A DNA stretch of 64,000 nucleotides from Polaromonas sp. (GTDB lineage Bacteria > Pseudomonadota > Gammaproteobacteria > Burkholderiales > Burkholderiaceae_C), in contig JAQGNE010000044.1 in the NCBI GenBank assembly GCA_028291985.1, forward strand, positions 1-64,000, written 5' to 3'. The notes below the pieces were generated by a model. It was not told where the DNA came from and did no database searches. It saw nothing but the letters and a program-made list of their open reading frames with translations. The position numbers were made by a program, and so were the translations under genes. Positions 17,612 to 27,352 of this stretch are shown one piece after another (position 1 is the stretch's first letter; each line of letters starts with the position of its first letter).

Positions 17612-19024
17612 CTATTCCTCGGTCAGGGACATCTTGAACTTGTCAGCCAGCGGTTTGAAAAGATAGTTCAGCAAGGTTCGCTCGCCGGTCTTGACAAACA
17701 ACTCTACCGGCATGCCTGGCCGAACCTGCAAGTGGGAGATCATCGCCAGGCCCTCGGGTGCCACCTTGGCCTTTAGGCTGTAGTAGGGCAGACCGCTTTT
17801 CTCGTCGACCAGACGGTCTGCAGAAACATGCGTCACAACACCCGGGATGTGGGGCGTCTGGTTCTGGTTGAAAGCAGAAAAAATAAGGTCAACCGGCAGG
17901 TTCGGATGAACCTTGTCCACCAGATGAACCGGTAGCTGACCGTCAACCACTAGCGCGTCCTCGCTCGGCACAATGTCCATCAGGCGAAAACCGGGCGCTA
18001 TCACGCCGCCGTGGGTAAAGACATTCATCGCCACCACCGTGCCGCCAGTGGGCGCGCGCACCAGGACGTTGTCAAGGTCGTAGTCCAGTCCGTTCAGGCG
18101 ATTCGCCAGCGTTCCAGCCTCTTTCTGTGCTTCTGACAGCTGGGATCGCACCTCTTTCTGGTATTCCTGCTGGCGCTGCACACGCTTGAGCCTGACCTCG
18201 GCAATCTGTCGCTGTCCACGTCCTATGTTGCTGATGTCCTCGGATATGGCTGTTGCCAGCTGCGCATGCGTTCGCTCCAGCTCAAGAAGCCGGTTCCGGG
18301 CCACATAACCCTCTGTCGCCAGGTCTCGCATGCCGTCAAGCTGCTCTTTTAGGAACTGAAGCTGCCTGTTTTTCCCGTTGAGCGATTCTTTCAGACCCAG
18401 GTTTTGAAGAACCAAGCCGGCAATGTTTTCGTCCAGCGCCAGCAGCTCGCTTCGAATGGCGGTCTGCCGCGAAGAGAACAGTTGCTGCTGAAGACTGACG
18501 TTGGCCACGACGCGCGGGTCGTCTTTTGCAGTGTCCAGTTCAGGAGGGAAAACAATGCGTTCGTTACCATCGCGCTCGGCAGTCAGGCGGGCTTCGGCGC
18601 TACGCGCGGCGAAGTACTGAACGCGGCTGCTTTCTGCGTTGGCACGGGACTGCACCGCATTCATGCGCACCAGCACGTCGCCTGCTTTGACCACGTCGCC
18701 TTCCTTGACCAGGATCGCTTCAACGGTACCTCCCGTCAGATGCTGAACGGCTTTCTTGTTGGTGGCAACCGTTACGGTTCCGTTCATCGGAACCCCTTTG
18801 TCCAGCGGCGCGAGTGACGCCCACAGCACGAAACTTCCAAAGCCACCGACAACAATCCACCATCCCAGACGCGTCTGAAATGCCACGTCGGTCCGCACAA
18901 CCGGCGTCCCCGAATCGCCCGCATCCAGGCCTGTGAGCGAGGGGTTGTGATTGACAGCATTCACGATAGGAACCCGGTTACTCCCATGGGGATTAATGCT
19001 CTGCCACGTGTCGGCCAGCGGCAT
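17612..19024 (-). CDS. HlyD-family periplasmic adaptor of a type I secretion system
   Basis: The 470-residue membrane-fusion protein bridges the ABC exporter and TolC. It has a cytoplasmic N-terminus, one membrane helix (LGWWIVVGGFGSFVLWASLA, near residue 60), a beta-barrel/lipoyl start (GTVTVATNKKAVQHLTGGTV), a long coiled coil, and the typical C-terminal half ending in PGMPVELFVKTGERTLLNYL, the PrtE/HlyD signature. The start at 19024 overlaps the ABC gene by 32 bases. A GTG about 54 bases downstream would reduce the overlap and is an alternative. Its position between the ABC and TolC genes fits the protease/lipase-type secretion operons (PrtDEF, AprDEF). Confidence 0.92.
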   Translation of the reverse strand: MPLADTWQSINPHGSNRVPIVNAVNHNPSLTGLDAGDSGTPVVRTDVAFQTRLGWWIVVGGFGSFVLWASLAPLDKGVPMNGTVTVATNKKAVQHLTGGTVEAILVKEGDVVKAGDVLVRMNAVQSRANAESSRVQYFAARSAEARLTAERDGNERIVFPPELDTAKDDPRVVANVSLQQQLFSSRQTAIRSELLALDENIAGLVLQNLGLKESLNGKNRQLQFLKEQLDGMRDLATEGYVARNRLLELERTHAQLATAISEDISNIGRGQRQIAEVRLKRVQRQQEYQKEVRSQLSEAQKEAGTLANRLNGLDYDLDNVLVRAPTGGTVVAMNVFTHGGVIAPGFRLMDIVPSEDALVVDGQLPVHLVDKVHPNLPVDLIFSAFNQNQTPHIPGVVTHVSADRLVDEKSGLPYYSLKAKVAPEGLAMISHLQVRPGMPVELFVKTGERTLLNYLFKPLADKFKMSLTEE

Positions 19025-20783
19025 CCTCAGGTTTGCTGCTTCTTACCGCCATCAGTGCCGCAGGCCTTGCAGCAGGTGCCGGCGGCTGCGCCGCCTTGGC
19101 TATGTCGGCAAGAACCTGCGCGGTGGGTCCAAACATCTGCGCCACACCGTCTCGCAGCAACAGCAATTTATTGGTCACGTTGATGGCGCCGCTGCGGTGG
19201 GTGATCAACACCACGGTTTTGCCCCGTGCCCTGAAATCCAGCAGTGCTGACACAAGGGCTTGCTCTCCGGTTTCATCCAGATTGGAATTAGGCTCGTCAA
19301 GCACCAGAAGCGAGGGATCGTCGTACATGGCTCTCGCAAGGCCGATGCGTTGTTTCTGGCCGCCCGACAAACCCGAGCCTGCGTCGCCCAGTGGTGTGTC
19401 GTAGCCCTTCGGAAGCTGCAATATCAGGTGATGCATGCCAGCCCGTTTGGCGGCCACGATAACCTTCTCAGGCTCAACCACTCCAAAGCGGGCAATGTTC
19501 TCGCTGACCGTGCCGGCAAACAGCTCGATGTCCTGCGGCAGGTAGCCTATCGATGGCCCCAATTCGTCTTTGTTCCACTGGTAGATGTCTGCACCGTCAA
19601 GTCTGACGTGGCCTATGGCGACAGGCCATACGCCCACGAGAAGGCGCGCTAGCGTCGACTTGCCTGACCCACTGGGACCGATAACCCCCAGCACATCGCC
19701 TGGCGCCAGCGAGAAACTCAAATTCTTGATCACTGCAACCGGGCAACCAGGTGGCGCCGCCGTCACGCCTTCCAGGGCGATGTGTCCTTGTGGTTTCGGC
19801 AAGGCCATGCCAGACGCCCTGGCGGGGTTGGCCTTCAAAAGCTCAAGGAGCCGACGGTGTGCGCTGCGGGTGCTGCTCCAGCTTTTCCAGATGCCGATCA
19901 ATTGCTCGACCGGGTTGAGTGCCCGGCCCATCAGGATGGAGGCAACAATCATCATCCCTGGCGTGATCTTCCCTTCGAGTACCAGCAATGCGCCAAATCC
20001 CAGAATCAGCGATTGCAACGCAGTGCGAACGAATTTGGTCAACGCGCCCACAATGCCAGCCTTTTCGCTGGCCTCAGCCTGCAGGTTCAAAAATCGGCCG
20101 TGAAGTTTGAACCACCTCGACATCAGATTCGGCAGCATGCCCATTGACTCGATGACCTCTGCATTTCGCAGATTGTTCGTTGCCAGATTGCCAGCGGCCA
20201 CTGCCATCGTGCTGGCTTCTGCCAAGGGCTCTCTGGAAACCATTTCGTTGACAACTGCCAAAGCCAGCAGGAGTACCACGCCGCATAGTGCGAACACGCC
20301 AAGCCACGGGCTAAAAAGGAAGATAACGGCGAGGTAGATTGGAAACCAGGGCGCGTCAAAAAACGCAAACAAGCCGTTACCCGTCACGAACTGCCGGATG
20401 GTCGTCAAGTCCTGCAGGGCCTGGCCGGCATTGCCTCCAGCCTTCTTCAGGTTCTGCTCAAATGCAGCCGCGTAGATTCGCTTGTTCAGCTTCATGTCCA
20501 GGCGCGCACCGACACGAATCAATATGAAGCTGCGCACGAACTCCAGCGCGCTGCTCAGTAGAAGGGCTGCCACGGTCATCAGCGTCAGCATCAACAGCGT
20601 GGTGGTGTTTTGACTGGCCAACACCCTGTCATAGACCTGCAACATGTACAGCGAGGGCACCAGAACCATCAGATTAATGATGGCACTGAAGACACCCACT
20701 GTGCGAAACGCACCGGCGCAGGCGGTGAACGCCTGCGCAAGTTCGTTTTCTTCGCGACTTTTTTTCCAGAACATGAAACTCAC
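18993..20783 (-). CDS. type I secretion ABC transporter, PrtD type
   Basis: The 596-residue protein fuses a six-helix membrane domain (residues 25-300) to an ATPase. The ATPase shows Walker A GPSGSGKST, signature LSGGQKQR, Walker B LLVLDEPNSNLDETG and the switch ITHR. There is no N-terminal C39 peptidase or C39-like domain, so it belongs with PrtD/AprD/LipB exporters of RTX proteins carrying a C-terminal uncleaved signal. Its ATG overlaps the stop codon of the 2190-residue RTX gene (ATGA at 20780-20783), strong evidence that this protein is its cargo. Export in one step from cytoplasm to outside is expected. Confidence 0.94.
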   Translation of the reverse strand: MSFMFWKKSREENELAQAFTACAGAFRTVGVFSAIINLMVLVPSLYMLQVYDRVLASQNTTTLLMLTLMTVAALLLSSALEFVRSFILIRVGARLDMKLNKRIYAAAFEQNLKKAGGNAGQALQDLTTIRQFVTGNGLFAFFDAPWFPIYLAVIFLFSPWLGVFALCGVVLLLALAVVNEMVSREPLAEASTMAVAAGNLATNNLRNAEVIESMGMLPNLMSRWFKLHGRFLNLQAEASEKAGIVGALTKFVRTALQSLILGFGALLVLEGKITPGMMIVASILMGRALNPVEQLIGIWKSWSSTRSAHRRLLELLKANPARASGMALPKPQGHIALEGVTAAPPGCPVAVIKNLSFSLAPGDVLGVIGPSGSGKSTLARLLVGVWPVAIGHVRLDGADIYQWNKDELGPSIGYLPQDIELFAGTVSENIARFGVVEPEKVIVAAKRAGMHHLILQLPKGYDTPLGDAGSGLSGGQKQRIGLARAMYDDPSLLVLDEPNSNLDETGEQALVSALLDFRARGKTVVLITHRSGAINVTNKLLLLRDGVAQMFGPTAQVLADIAKAAQPPAPAARPAALMAVRSSKPEDAAGRHVAEH

Positions 20784-23700
20784 AGAACGATGTCTTGAGC
20801 CAGGAACGTCTGGCGTCCGGTCAGGGCCACCTGAAAGTCAGCGGTCAGCGTGCTGTTGACGTTCCCTTCAATCAGCGTGACCTCGTTAACGCCGGTGCCC
20901 TCATAGCGGTACCGCAACTGGCCTGCACCCGAAAATGCAGCGCCTGCCGTAAAGTTGAACGTAAATGCCTGGTCGCCAGCAACGCCAGTGTTTGCATCCA
21001 GTGTGGAAAAATCGATTTTGTCGATGCCCCTTGCGAAGTCGGTTACCACGTCGCGCAGGGTGGTGCCTACTGGAGATTCACCAGTAGTGTTGATGTCGAA
21101 AATGTCGGCGCCCGTTCCACCCGTCAACCGGTCTTGCCCGGTGCCCCCCACCAGCCTGTCGAGCCCGTCACCGCCGATCAACACATCGTTTCCGCCCAGG
21201 CCATTAAGGGTGTCATTGCCCAAGCCGCCTGAAAGCGTATTGGCCAGAGCGCTGCCCGTTATGGTGTCGCCGCCCGATCCACCGATGAAGTTCTCGAAGT
21301 TAAAAAGCATGTCAGTCGAATCGACAACAGCGCTGCCGCTGCCTCCAACCAAGGATCCGTTACTGAGGGTGGCCGACAGGGCGGTGATAAAGGCTGAATA
21401 GTCTGCCGTATCGCCGCTACCAAGATCACCGTTTAAAAAGTCACGAATGCCGTCGGAAGTCGATACTATCGTGTCGTTTCCGTCACCACCATTCACTACA
21501 TCGTTTCCGGCCAGACCGTTCAGGATGTCATTGCCCAGACCACCGATGAGCGTGTTGCTGTTAACGGTGCCGACGATGTTGTCGTTACCCCCGCCACCGG
21601 TAAAGCTTTCAATGCTGATCATCGAATCGGAAGTCTCAACAGTAGGACCGCTGCCTCCAACCACGGCACTGGTGCCTAGGTTGACAGTCAGGGCCGTGGT
21701 AAAGGCCGTGTAGTCTGCAATGTCGAGCCCGGTACCACCGTCCAGGATGTCACGGACACCATCGACAACCATCACCAACCTGTCGTTTTGGCCGTTGCCC
21801 TGCAGGGTGTTGGCTATGCCAGCCCGGTCGGTGATGACATCCACCCCGCTGCTGCCGCGCACGTTTTCAATGTCCGCCAGGGTGTCGGTGCCTGTGTCGG
21901 TGCTGGTTGAAGTGCCCAGCGTAAGGTTGACAATTGCACCAGCCGTTGTGAGCGACAGGTCATAGGTATCAATATCGAGGCCGCCTCGGTACACATCATT
22001 GCCGTCGTTCAGGGAGGCTCTCAACAGGTCGTTGCCATTGCCGCCATCCACGGTATCGTTCCCAGCACTGCCCGACAGTGTGTCGTTGCCGGCAAGACCA
22101 AGCACAAAGTCGATTCCCGCTGTTCCGGTCAAGATATTGTCAAGACTCGTGCCAATAACCGCTGTTTCCGGAGAGATGAAGGATTGGAGGCCGGAGGGAT
22201 CTGTGTAGGACGAGGTCACGCGAAGGGTCGCGTTACTCTGGGCTGTCAGGGTAGCAGCGGTGCCTGCCAGCCCTGCAACGTTCACCCAGTTGCCTGCGTC
22301 CAGTCTTTGCCACTGATAGGTTCGCACCAGCCCTGGCAGATCCGCATCGGCCAATGTATTGGTGGCAGTCAGGTTTGCATTGTTGAGGTTGGACGCATAA
22401 CTGCTGATATGCAGCTCGCCAGTGGTGGGGTTGCTGGCGCCGCTGTGGGTATAGGAGCGAGACCCCGCAACGAACGCACCGGGGCCGTCTACAACCTTGT
22501 AGTTGAGGGTGACCAGTCCGACGAAACCTGGAGCCTGGGTAATGATGAAGTCCCCGCTTGGAGAAGGGGACACTACGCCACTTGACGGAACCAGGTCAAT
22601 GATGGACAGCGCATCGCCGTCCACATCGCTAAAACCGGCCAGCAAGACAGAGCGCAATACCGTAAAGGTATTGCCAACTGGGCTCCCAGTAATTGTCCCG
22701 GTTGCAGTGCCGGTCGGTGCGTCATTTACGGCCGCGAGGTTGAAGGTTTGGGATGCTGGTCTGCTACCCCCTTTGCCGTCTACCACGTTGTAGCTCAGCG
22801 TGACATTGCCACTGAAGTTTAAAGCGGGTGTGATGTTGAAAGTGCCAGCCGGGCCGGCAGAAACAGACCCGTTTGAACTGGTCAGGTTAGCAACGGAAAG
22901 TTCATCACCAACATCCAGGTCGGTAAACCCTTCCAGCAAACTGACAGCGGTCACGTTATAGACCACATCCTCGGCGCCAGCGGGAAGATTGGCCGTCGCG
23001 GTGCCGGTAGGGACGTCATTAACGTTGATCACCGGCGCGGTAGCTGGCGAATAAACCGTTTCCGTCACGCCCATCAGATCGTCAAAAGTGGCCTTCACAC
23101 GCAGCGCATGGCCTGACTCAAAATCGCCAGGGATAAATTGGGTCCCCGTACCCACGGGTATCCATGTGTCTGGCCCGACTTCGGCTTCCCAGGTGTAGGC
23201 GATCGTCGACGCATTGACGCCATTGGCGTCAGAAAACGTTCCCGCTACCGTCAATGGAGCGTTTTCGGTTGGCGTTATGTCGTTGATCGTCACAGTACCG
23301 GTACCCACGATGTTGGCGCCACCAATCACCAGTGTCTGGTCGGCAAACACCAGTCGTTCGATGTTGCGGATCGTATCCACCCCATCGCTCAGCCCAACCG
23401 GGTTGGTATGGTTGATGGTGCGGGTTCCGTTGCTATTAATGGTCATCGTGTACTCAGCGAAATTGCCAGAGTACACAGCCGTGTCCAGATTGATTAACGA
23501 TGCCGGCGTCGTCAGAATTTCGCGCACGATCGACAATTGGCCCGGGTTGATTTCGCCAGAAAAAAGCCGAGGTGCAATTGCAGCCATGCTCTCTGCATTG
23601 GTGATCGATGAGTTACCGGTCACGGCGATTCGCACATTTAGCCAGGCGTCGCCGTCAATCAGGTCGTCACCGCCGCGCCCTTCAATCAGGTCGCTGCCTT

Positions 23701-26700
23701 CGCCACCCATCAGGACATTTCCACCTGAAAAACTGGTCTGGTTGCCGCCCAGCATCCCATTGAGGAAGCCCTGTAAACCATTGATGAGTGATATCTGCGC
23801 CGTGTTGTTCAAGGCATTGTTGGTTCGCAAATCGCCCGGAACGCCTGGAGCGATCAGATCGGCTGATACCAATGAATCGCCGCGCAGCGTGTCGTCGTTC
23901 CTCCATCCTGAGACCCCTTCGACAAGGTCAAAGCGGTCTTTAAAGTTTTCGAGGGTTGCGGGCAGCAGACCGGTGAAGTTCAGGTCGGCGGTCGCCCCTA
24001 CCAATTCGCCCTTGTGGGTTACCCAGTCAAAGCCCAGCATGCCATTTGCGCGTTGGGTTCCAGAGTCCATCGCCATGATGTCATCCCCCGACTCGGCGTC
24101 GAAGTCATCGTTACCGCCTCCGCCAATCAGCACGTCGTTGCCGAAAATAGTGCTTTGCTGGAATGGGTCGCCCATGTCCCCTTGCAGCAGGTCGGCCTGA
24201 CCGCCTCCATCAATCCAGTCATCGCCCTGGTCGCCAAAGATCGTGTCTGAAGTACTGCTGCCAAGTACAAAATCATTGCCCTGATTGGCAAACACCTCTT
24301 TGGGGTCTTCACCGGCGACTACAAAATCGCTGCCGCCGCCGGCAATGATGAGGTCGAAGCCGTTGCCGCCATTGATGACGTCGTTGCCTTCGTTGCCTTT
24401 CAGGTTATCGTCGCCGCCCGTGTCGGTCATGATGTCATCGCCATCGCCGCCATTGAGGATGTCATTGCCGGCGCCGCCTTCAATCCGGTCGTTACCACCG
24501 TCGCCCCAAATGGTGTCATCGCCAATGCTGGCAATCAGAATGTCATTGCCCTCAGTGCCGCCGAGAACCACATGCTCGCCGCCAGTGAATTTCAGGTAAT
24601 TGGCATCGGTGCCTGGAGTCGCGGGGTTGTTACGTATCACCGACGGGACGAGCACAGTGCCGCCTGTGGGATCGGCATTGCCAGTAGCGCCGAGCCCCTC
24701 ATTGAATTGCTTGTTCTTGTCCACTTCGAGAATGAAGTCAGGTGTTGAAAATACGTCACCAGGCAGGTGGTTGGCTCCAGTATTCAGCGAAATCAATGAC
24801 GCGAAAGAATTGGCCTCCAGCTCGGTCAAAAAGTTCAAGCCGGCTGCGCGTGCAAGGTAGTAGAGCCGGTCGCCGTCCTGCAGCTTCTCCATCTGGGTTT
24901 CAAAGACGAAGTTGAAGGTAGAGCCGAGCAGACCGCCGAACGGCATTTGTTTTTCCGCAAGTCCACCGATCCAGAAGTCAATGGCATCAACGCCGGTAGT
25001 GGTAACGCCGTTGGCACCATTGGCATAAGCACCGGCACTGTTCAAGAAGTCCAGGCGGTCATTTTCAGTCGCTGTGAAGGTGCGCTCTTGAGGCGTACCA
25101 GCATTGATGGCGGCATTTCCGCCCATGATGAGCGCAGTCGCCACTGCCCGCTTTTCAGCCAGCGTATCGACATCGGCCGCCCGCAGCGCTTCGTGGGTAC
25201 CGTAAGCGGCGACAAAATTGATGACAGACTCGGCATGTTTAGTGTTTTCGGAAAAATCTACCCAGCTTACATAAGGCTTGAGTTGGGCGTCACTGGTTCC
25301 CGCATAGAACTCTCTGCGTGCCGCATTCAACGATGGAACACCGGTCTCACGGCCGCGGGCGATATTCAGGGCCGCAAGATCCAGTGGCAAGCCCACCAGG
25401 TTGCTGCGCAGCGCTTCTGTGACAAATTCATCCAGCTCATTGGCGGCCTGACGCGTCATGCCCCGCACAATGGAAGCGGCTGCCGCAGCGGAATCTGCAC
25501 CGCTGGCTACGTACTCCAATGGGTTGAGAAATGCTTCGATCAGTCCAATCTGCTTGGTGTCGTTGTTGACCAGGGTGAAGTCTGCGTCAAAGCGGTCAAC
25601 GGTTTCATTGAGCATGGAGTGGCCAAAGCGATACACCACATGCGCGAACTCCGCCACGATACCGGGGTTGATGGTGGTGTCATAGCCGGCGAACACATCT
25701 ACCTGCACTTGGATCTTGCGGGCAAACTCTTCAAACACCAGATGCTGGTACTGCATTTCTGTACCAAACTTGGCGGCTTGAAAGAGACGCTCGCCGTCCC
25801 AGCTTAGCGCTGCGATTGCAGCAGACGTTGTCGGGAGTGCGGTTATGTCCACTCGAAGCCATTCGTTCAGGAAGGCCAAGTCGTTGGATGCGAGAACAAC
25901 GTCTTTGGTGTGCTCCACCATGCGGTTGTGCTCGGAATGGAAAATCGCATGGACGGCGGTCAGGCCAATGTTTTCATTAGCCCGGCCGTCGCCGGCGATG
26001 TAGTGGGCATCCAGCAACTCGTTGTCATATTCAGTTGCGGCGAGAGGGCCGCCAACCGTATTGTTGCCGTCAGCGATTTTCATGGCCCCACTGCTGGTGC
26101 GCGGTGCAGCACTGTGGGCAATGTCATCCAGGAAGGCGTGGCCAGTGCGCGTTGCGCCCGTCAGGTTGAGGGGCGCGGTCGGGGTTCCTTCCCGAAGGTC
26201 ATTCGTGCCGAAGACCACACGCGGGAAGCCGTTGGGGCCGCGCAGAAAATTGCCGTAATCGTCGGTGGCAAGCAAGGGCAGGTTGGTAACGTCAGCGTCG
26301 GTGAGGTTGATGCCCAGAATGTCTCTGGCCTGTGCCTTGACAACGGCCCAGGTTGCCATCCCGCCGAGGGGCGTGTCATCGCCTGTGCCATATCTACCGT
26401 CAGCGCCCAGGTTGCGGTTTTCAATCAGTTCGCCGGTGGCTTGTGGCCTTCCGGCCACCAGGTCATAGGCCCGCAGAAACACCTGTTTGGAAGGGTGGGA
26501 GCCGTAGGTCTGGTTCTGGTCAACAAATGGCGATGTGCTGTTGATGGCGTCTTGCGTGTTGTCTGCGGCCTCATTGACTCCCGTAGCAGGGTTGTTAACC
26601 AGTATGCCGTCGGGACCTGGACCAGCCACCTGGGTTGTGCGGGTGAGGACCATGAAGTTCGCAGCTCCCGGCGCTGTGCTGTACAGAGGATCGTCCGGCT

Positions 26701-27352
26701 TCAGGGGCATGAAGACTGTTCCATTGCCGCCCTTGCTGGCCGAATCAAGGCCGTGGTCAAAAATCTGGCCGAACAGGGTGAACCATGAGTTGTACTGTGC
26801 CGACAAGCCCTCGTCAGTGGCGCGGTTTGGAATGAAGTAGTGGTCAACGTTGTCCGCGGCCTCGTTGACCGCAGTATTTGGGTTGTCGACAAGTATTCCG
26901 TCGCGACCCGGTAAAACCTCAAGTACCCCGCCACCCAGTTCAGCGCGTTTCAGTGCAGCGGCCAGCGCTGCTGGGTTGTTCTCCGTCTGGTCAACGATCA
27001 GGTTGCTGATCGTGCGGGGCGAAGAGTCGAAGACCGATCCGCTGCTGTGATAGGAGGTTGGTGAACCTGCCTGCATCGGGCCTGGACCGTCGGGATCAAA
27101 TGCTGCTCCTTCAGCATTGTTGAAAACCGGCCTGAGCAAACGATCAAAAACCTTGTCTGCGGCACCGAAATCGTTCTGGCCAGGCGACAGGAGGTTGTTC
27201 TGTGTGCCGTTGATGGTGCGCAACCCCAATGACAGCTGCGGACTGGCGATAAGGTTTACCACATTGATGGCGGTTCCCCCCGCCACATCAGCTTCCGCAA
27301 GCTTGATTTGCGCAAGAATAAATTCGAGGTCGTGCTTGGTGTAGGAGGCCAT
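20780..27352 (-). CDS. giant secreted animal-type haem peroxidase with RTX repeats
   Basis: The 2190-residue protein has three parts. Residues about 60-870 are an animal haem peroxidase domain with distal His200 in FGQIFDHGLD, distal Arg457 and Glu460 in GDGRANENIGLTAVHAIF, SEHNR at 473-477, and proximal His578 in YRFGHSM; all key residues are present. Residues about 930-1100 and 1740-2110 are calcium-binding RTX nonapeptides (GGxGxD). Between them (about 1350-1730) lie Ig- or cadherin-like repeats. The tail resembles serralysin C-terminal secretion domains (VVTDFARGIDKIDFS). There is no N-terminal signal peptide, as expected for type I export. A 26-residue stretch (GxDGILVxNPxTxVNEAADN) occurs twice (about 149-170 and 248-267). 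Known relatives include bacterial Mn(II)-oxidising peroxidases; the substrate here is unproven. Confidence 0.92.
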   Translation of the reverse strand: MASYTKHDLEFILAQIKLAEADVAGGTAINVVNLIASPQLSLGLRTINGTQNNLLSPGQNDFGAADKVFDRLLRPVFNNAEGAAFDPDGPGPMQAGSPTSYHSSGSVFDSSPRTISNLIVDQTENNPAALAAALKRAELGGGVLEVLPGRDGILVDNPNTAVNEAADNVDHYFIPNRATDEGLSAQYNSWFTLFGQIFDHGLDSASKGGNGTVFMPLKPDDPLYSTAPGAANFMVLTRTTQVAGPGPDGILVNNPATGVNEAADNTQDAINSTSPFVDQNQTYGSHPSKQVFLRAYDLVAGRPQATGELIENRNLGADGRYGTGDDTPLGGMATWAVVKAQARDILGINLTDADVTNLPLLATDDYGNFLRGPNGFPRVVFGTNDLREGTPTAPLNLTGATRTGHAFLDDIAHSAAPRTSSGAMKIADGNNTVGGPLAATEYDNELLDAHYIAGDGRANENIGLTAVHAIFHSEHNRMVEHTKDVVLASNDLAFLNEWLRVDITALPTTSAAIAALSWDGERLFQAAKFGTEMQYQHLVFEEFARKIQVQVDVFAGYDTTINPGIVAEFAHVVYRFGHSMLNETVDRFDADFTLVNNDTKQIGLIEAFLNPLEYVASGADSAAAAASIVRGMTRQAANELDEFVTEALRSNLVGLPLDLAALNIARGRETGVPSLNAARREFYAGTSDAQLKPYVSWVDFSENTKHAESVINFVAAYGTHEALRAADVDTLAEKRAVATALIMGGNAAINAGTPQERTFTATENDRLDFLNSAGAYANGANGVTTTGVDAIDFWIGGLAEKQMPFGGLLGSTFNFVFETQMEKLQDGDRLYYLARAAGLNFLTELEANSFASLISLNTGANHLPGDVFSTPDFILEVDKNKQFNEGLGATGNADPTGGTVLVPSVIRNNPATPGTDANYLKFTGGEHVVLGGTEGNDILIASIGDDTIWGDGGNDRIEGGAGNDILNGGDGDDIMTDTGGDDNLKGNEGNDVINGGNGFDLIIAGGGSDFVVAGEDPKEVFANQGNDFVLGSSTSDTIFGDQGDDWIDGGGQADLLQGDMGDPFQQSTIFGNDVLIGGGGNDDFDAESGDDIMAMDSGTQRANGMLGFDWVTHKGELVGATADLNFTGLLPATLENFKDRFDLVEGVSGWRNDDTLRGDSLVSADLIAPGVPGDLRTNNALNNTAQISLINGLQGFLNGMLGGNQTSFSGGNVLMGGEGSDLIEGRGGDDLIDGDAWLNVRIAVTGNSSITNAESMAAIAPRLFSGEINPGQLSIVREILTTPASLINLDTAVYSGNFAEYTMTINSNGTRTINHTNPVGLSDGVDTIRNIERLVFADQTLVIGGANIVGTGTVTINDITPTENAPLTVAGTFSDANGVNASTIAYTWEAEVGPDTWIPVGTGTQFIPGDFESGHALRVKATFDDLMGVTETVYSPATAPVINVNDVPTGTATANLPAGAEDVVYNVTAVSLLEGFTDLDVGDELSVANLTSSNGSVSAGPAGTFNITPALNFSGNVTLSYNVVDGKGGSRPASQTFNLAAVNDAPTGTATGTITGSPVGNTFTVLRSVLLAGFSDVDGDALSIIDLVPSSGVVSPSPSGDFIITQAPGFVGLVTLNYKVVDGPGAFVAGSRSYTHSGASNPTTGELHISSYASNLNNANLTATNTLADADLPGLVRTYQWQRLDAGNWVNVAGLAGTAATLTAQSNATLRVTSSYTDPSGLQSFISPETAVIGTSLDNILTGTAGIDFVLGLAGNDTLSGSAGNDTVDGGNGNDLLRASLNDGNDVYRGGLDIDTYDLSLTTAGAIVNLTLGTSTSTDTGTDTLADIENVRGSSGVDVITDRAGIANTLQGNGQNDRLVMVVDGVRDILDGGTGLDIADYTAFTTALTVNLGTSAVVGGSGPTVETSDSMISIESFTGGGGNDNIVGTVNSNTLIGGLGNDILNGLAGNDVVNGGDGNDTIVSTSDGIRDFLNGDLGSGDTADYSAFITALSATLSNGSLVGGSGSAVVDSTDMLFNFENFIGGSGGDTITGSALANTLSGGLGNDTLNGLGGNDVLIGGDGLDRLVGGTGQDRLTGGTGADIFDINTTGESPVGTTLRDVVTDFARGIDKIDFSTLDANTGVAGDQAFTFNFTAGAAFSGAGQLRYRYEGTGVNEVTLIEGNVNSTLTADFQVALTGRQTFLAQDIVL

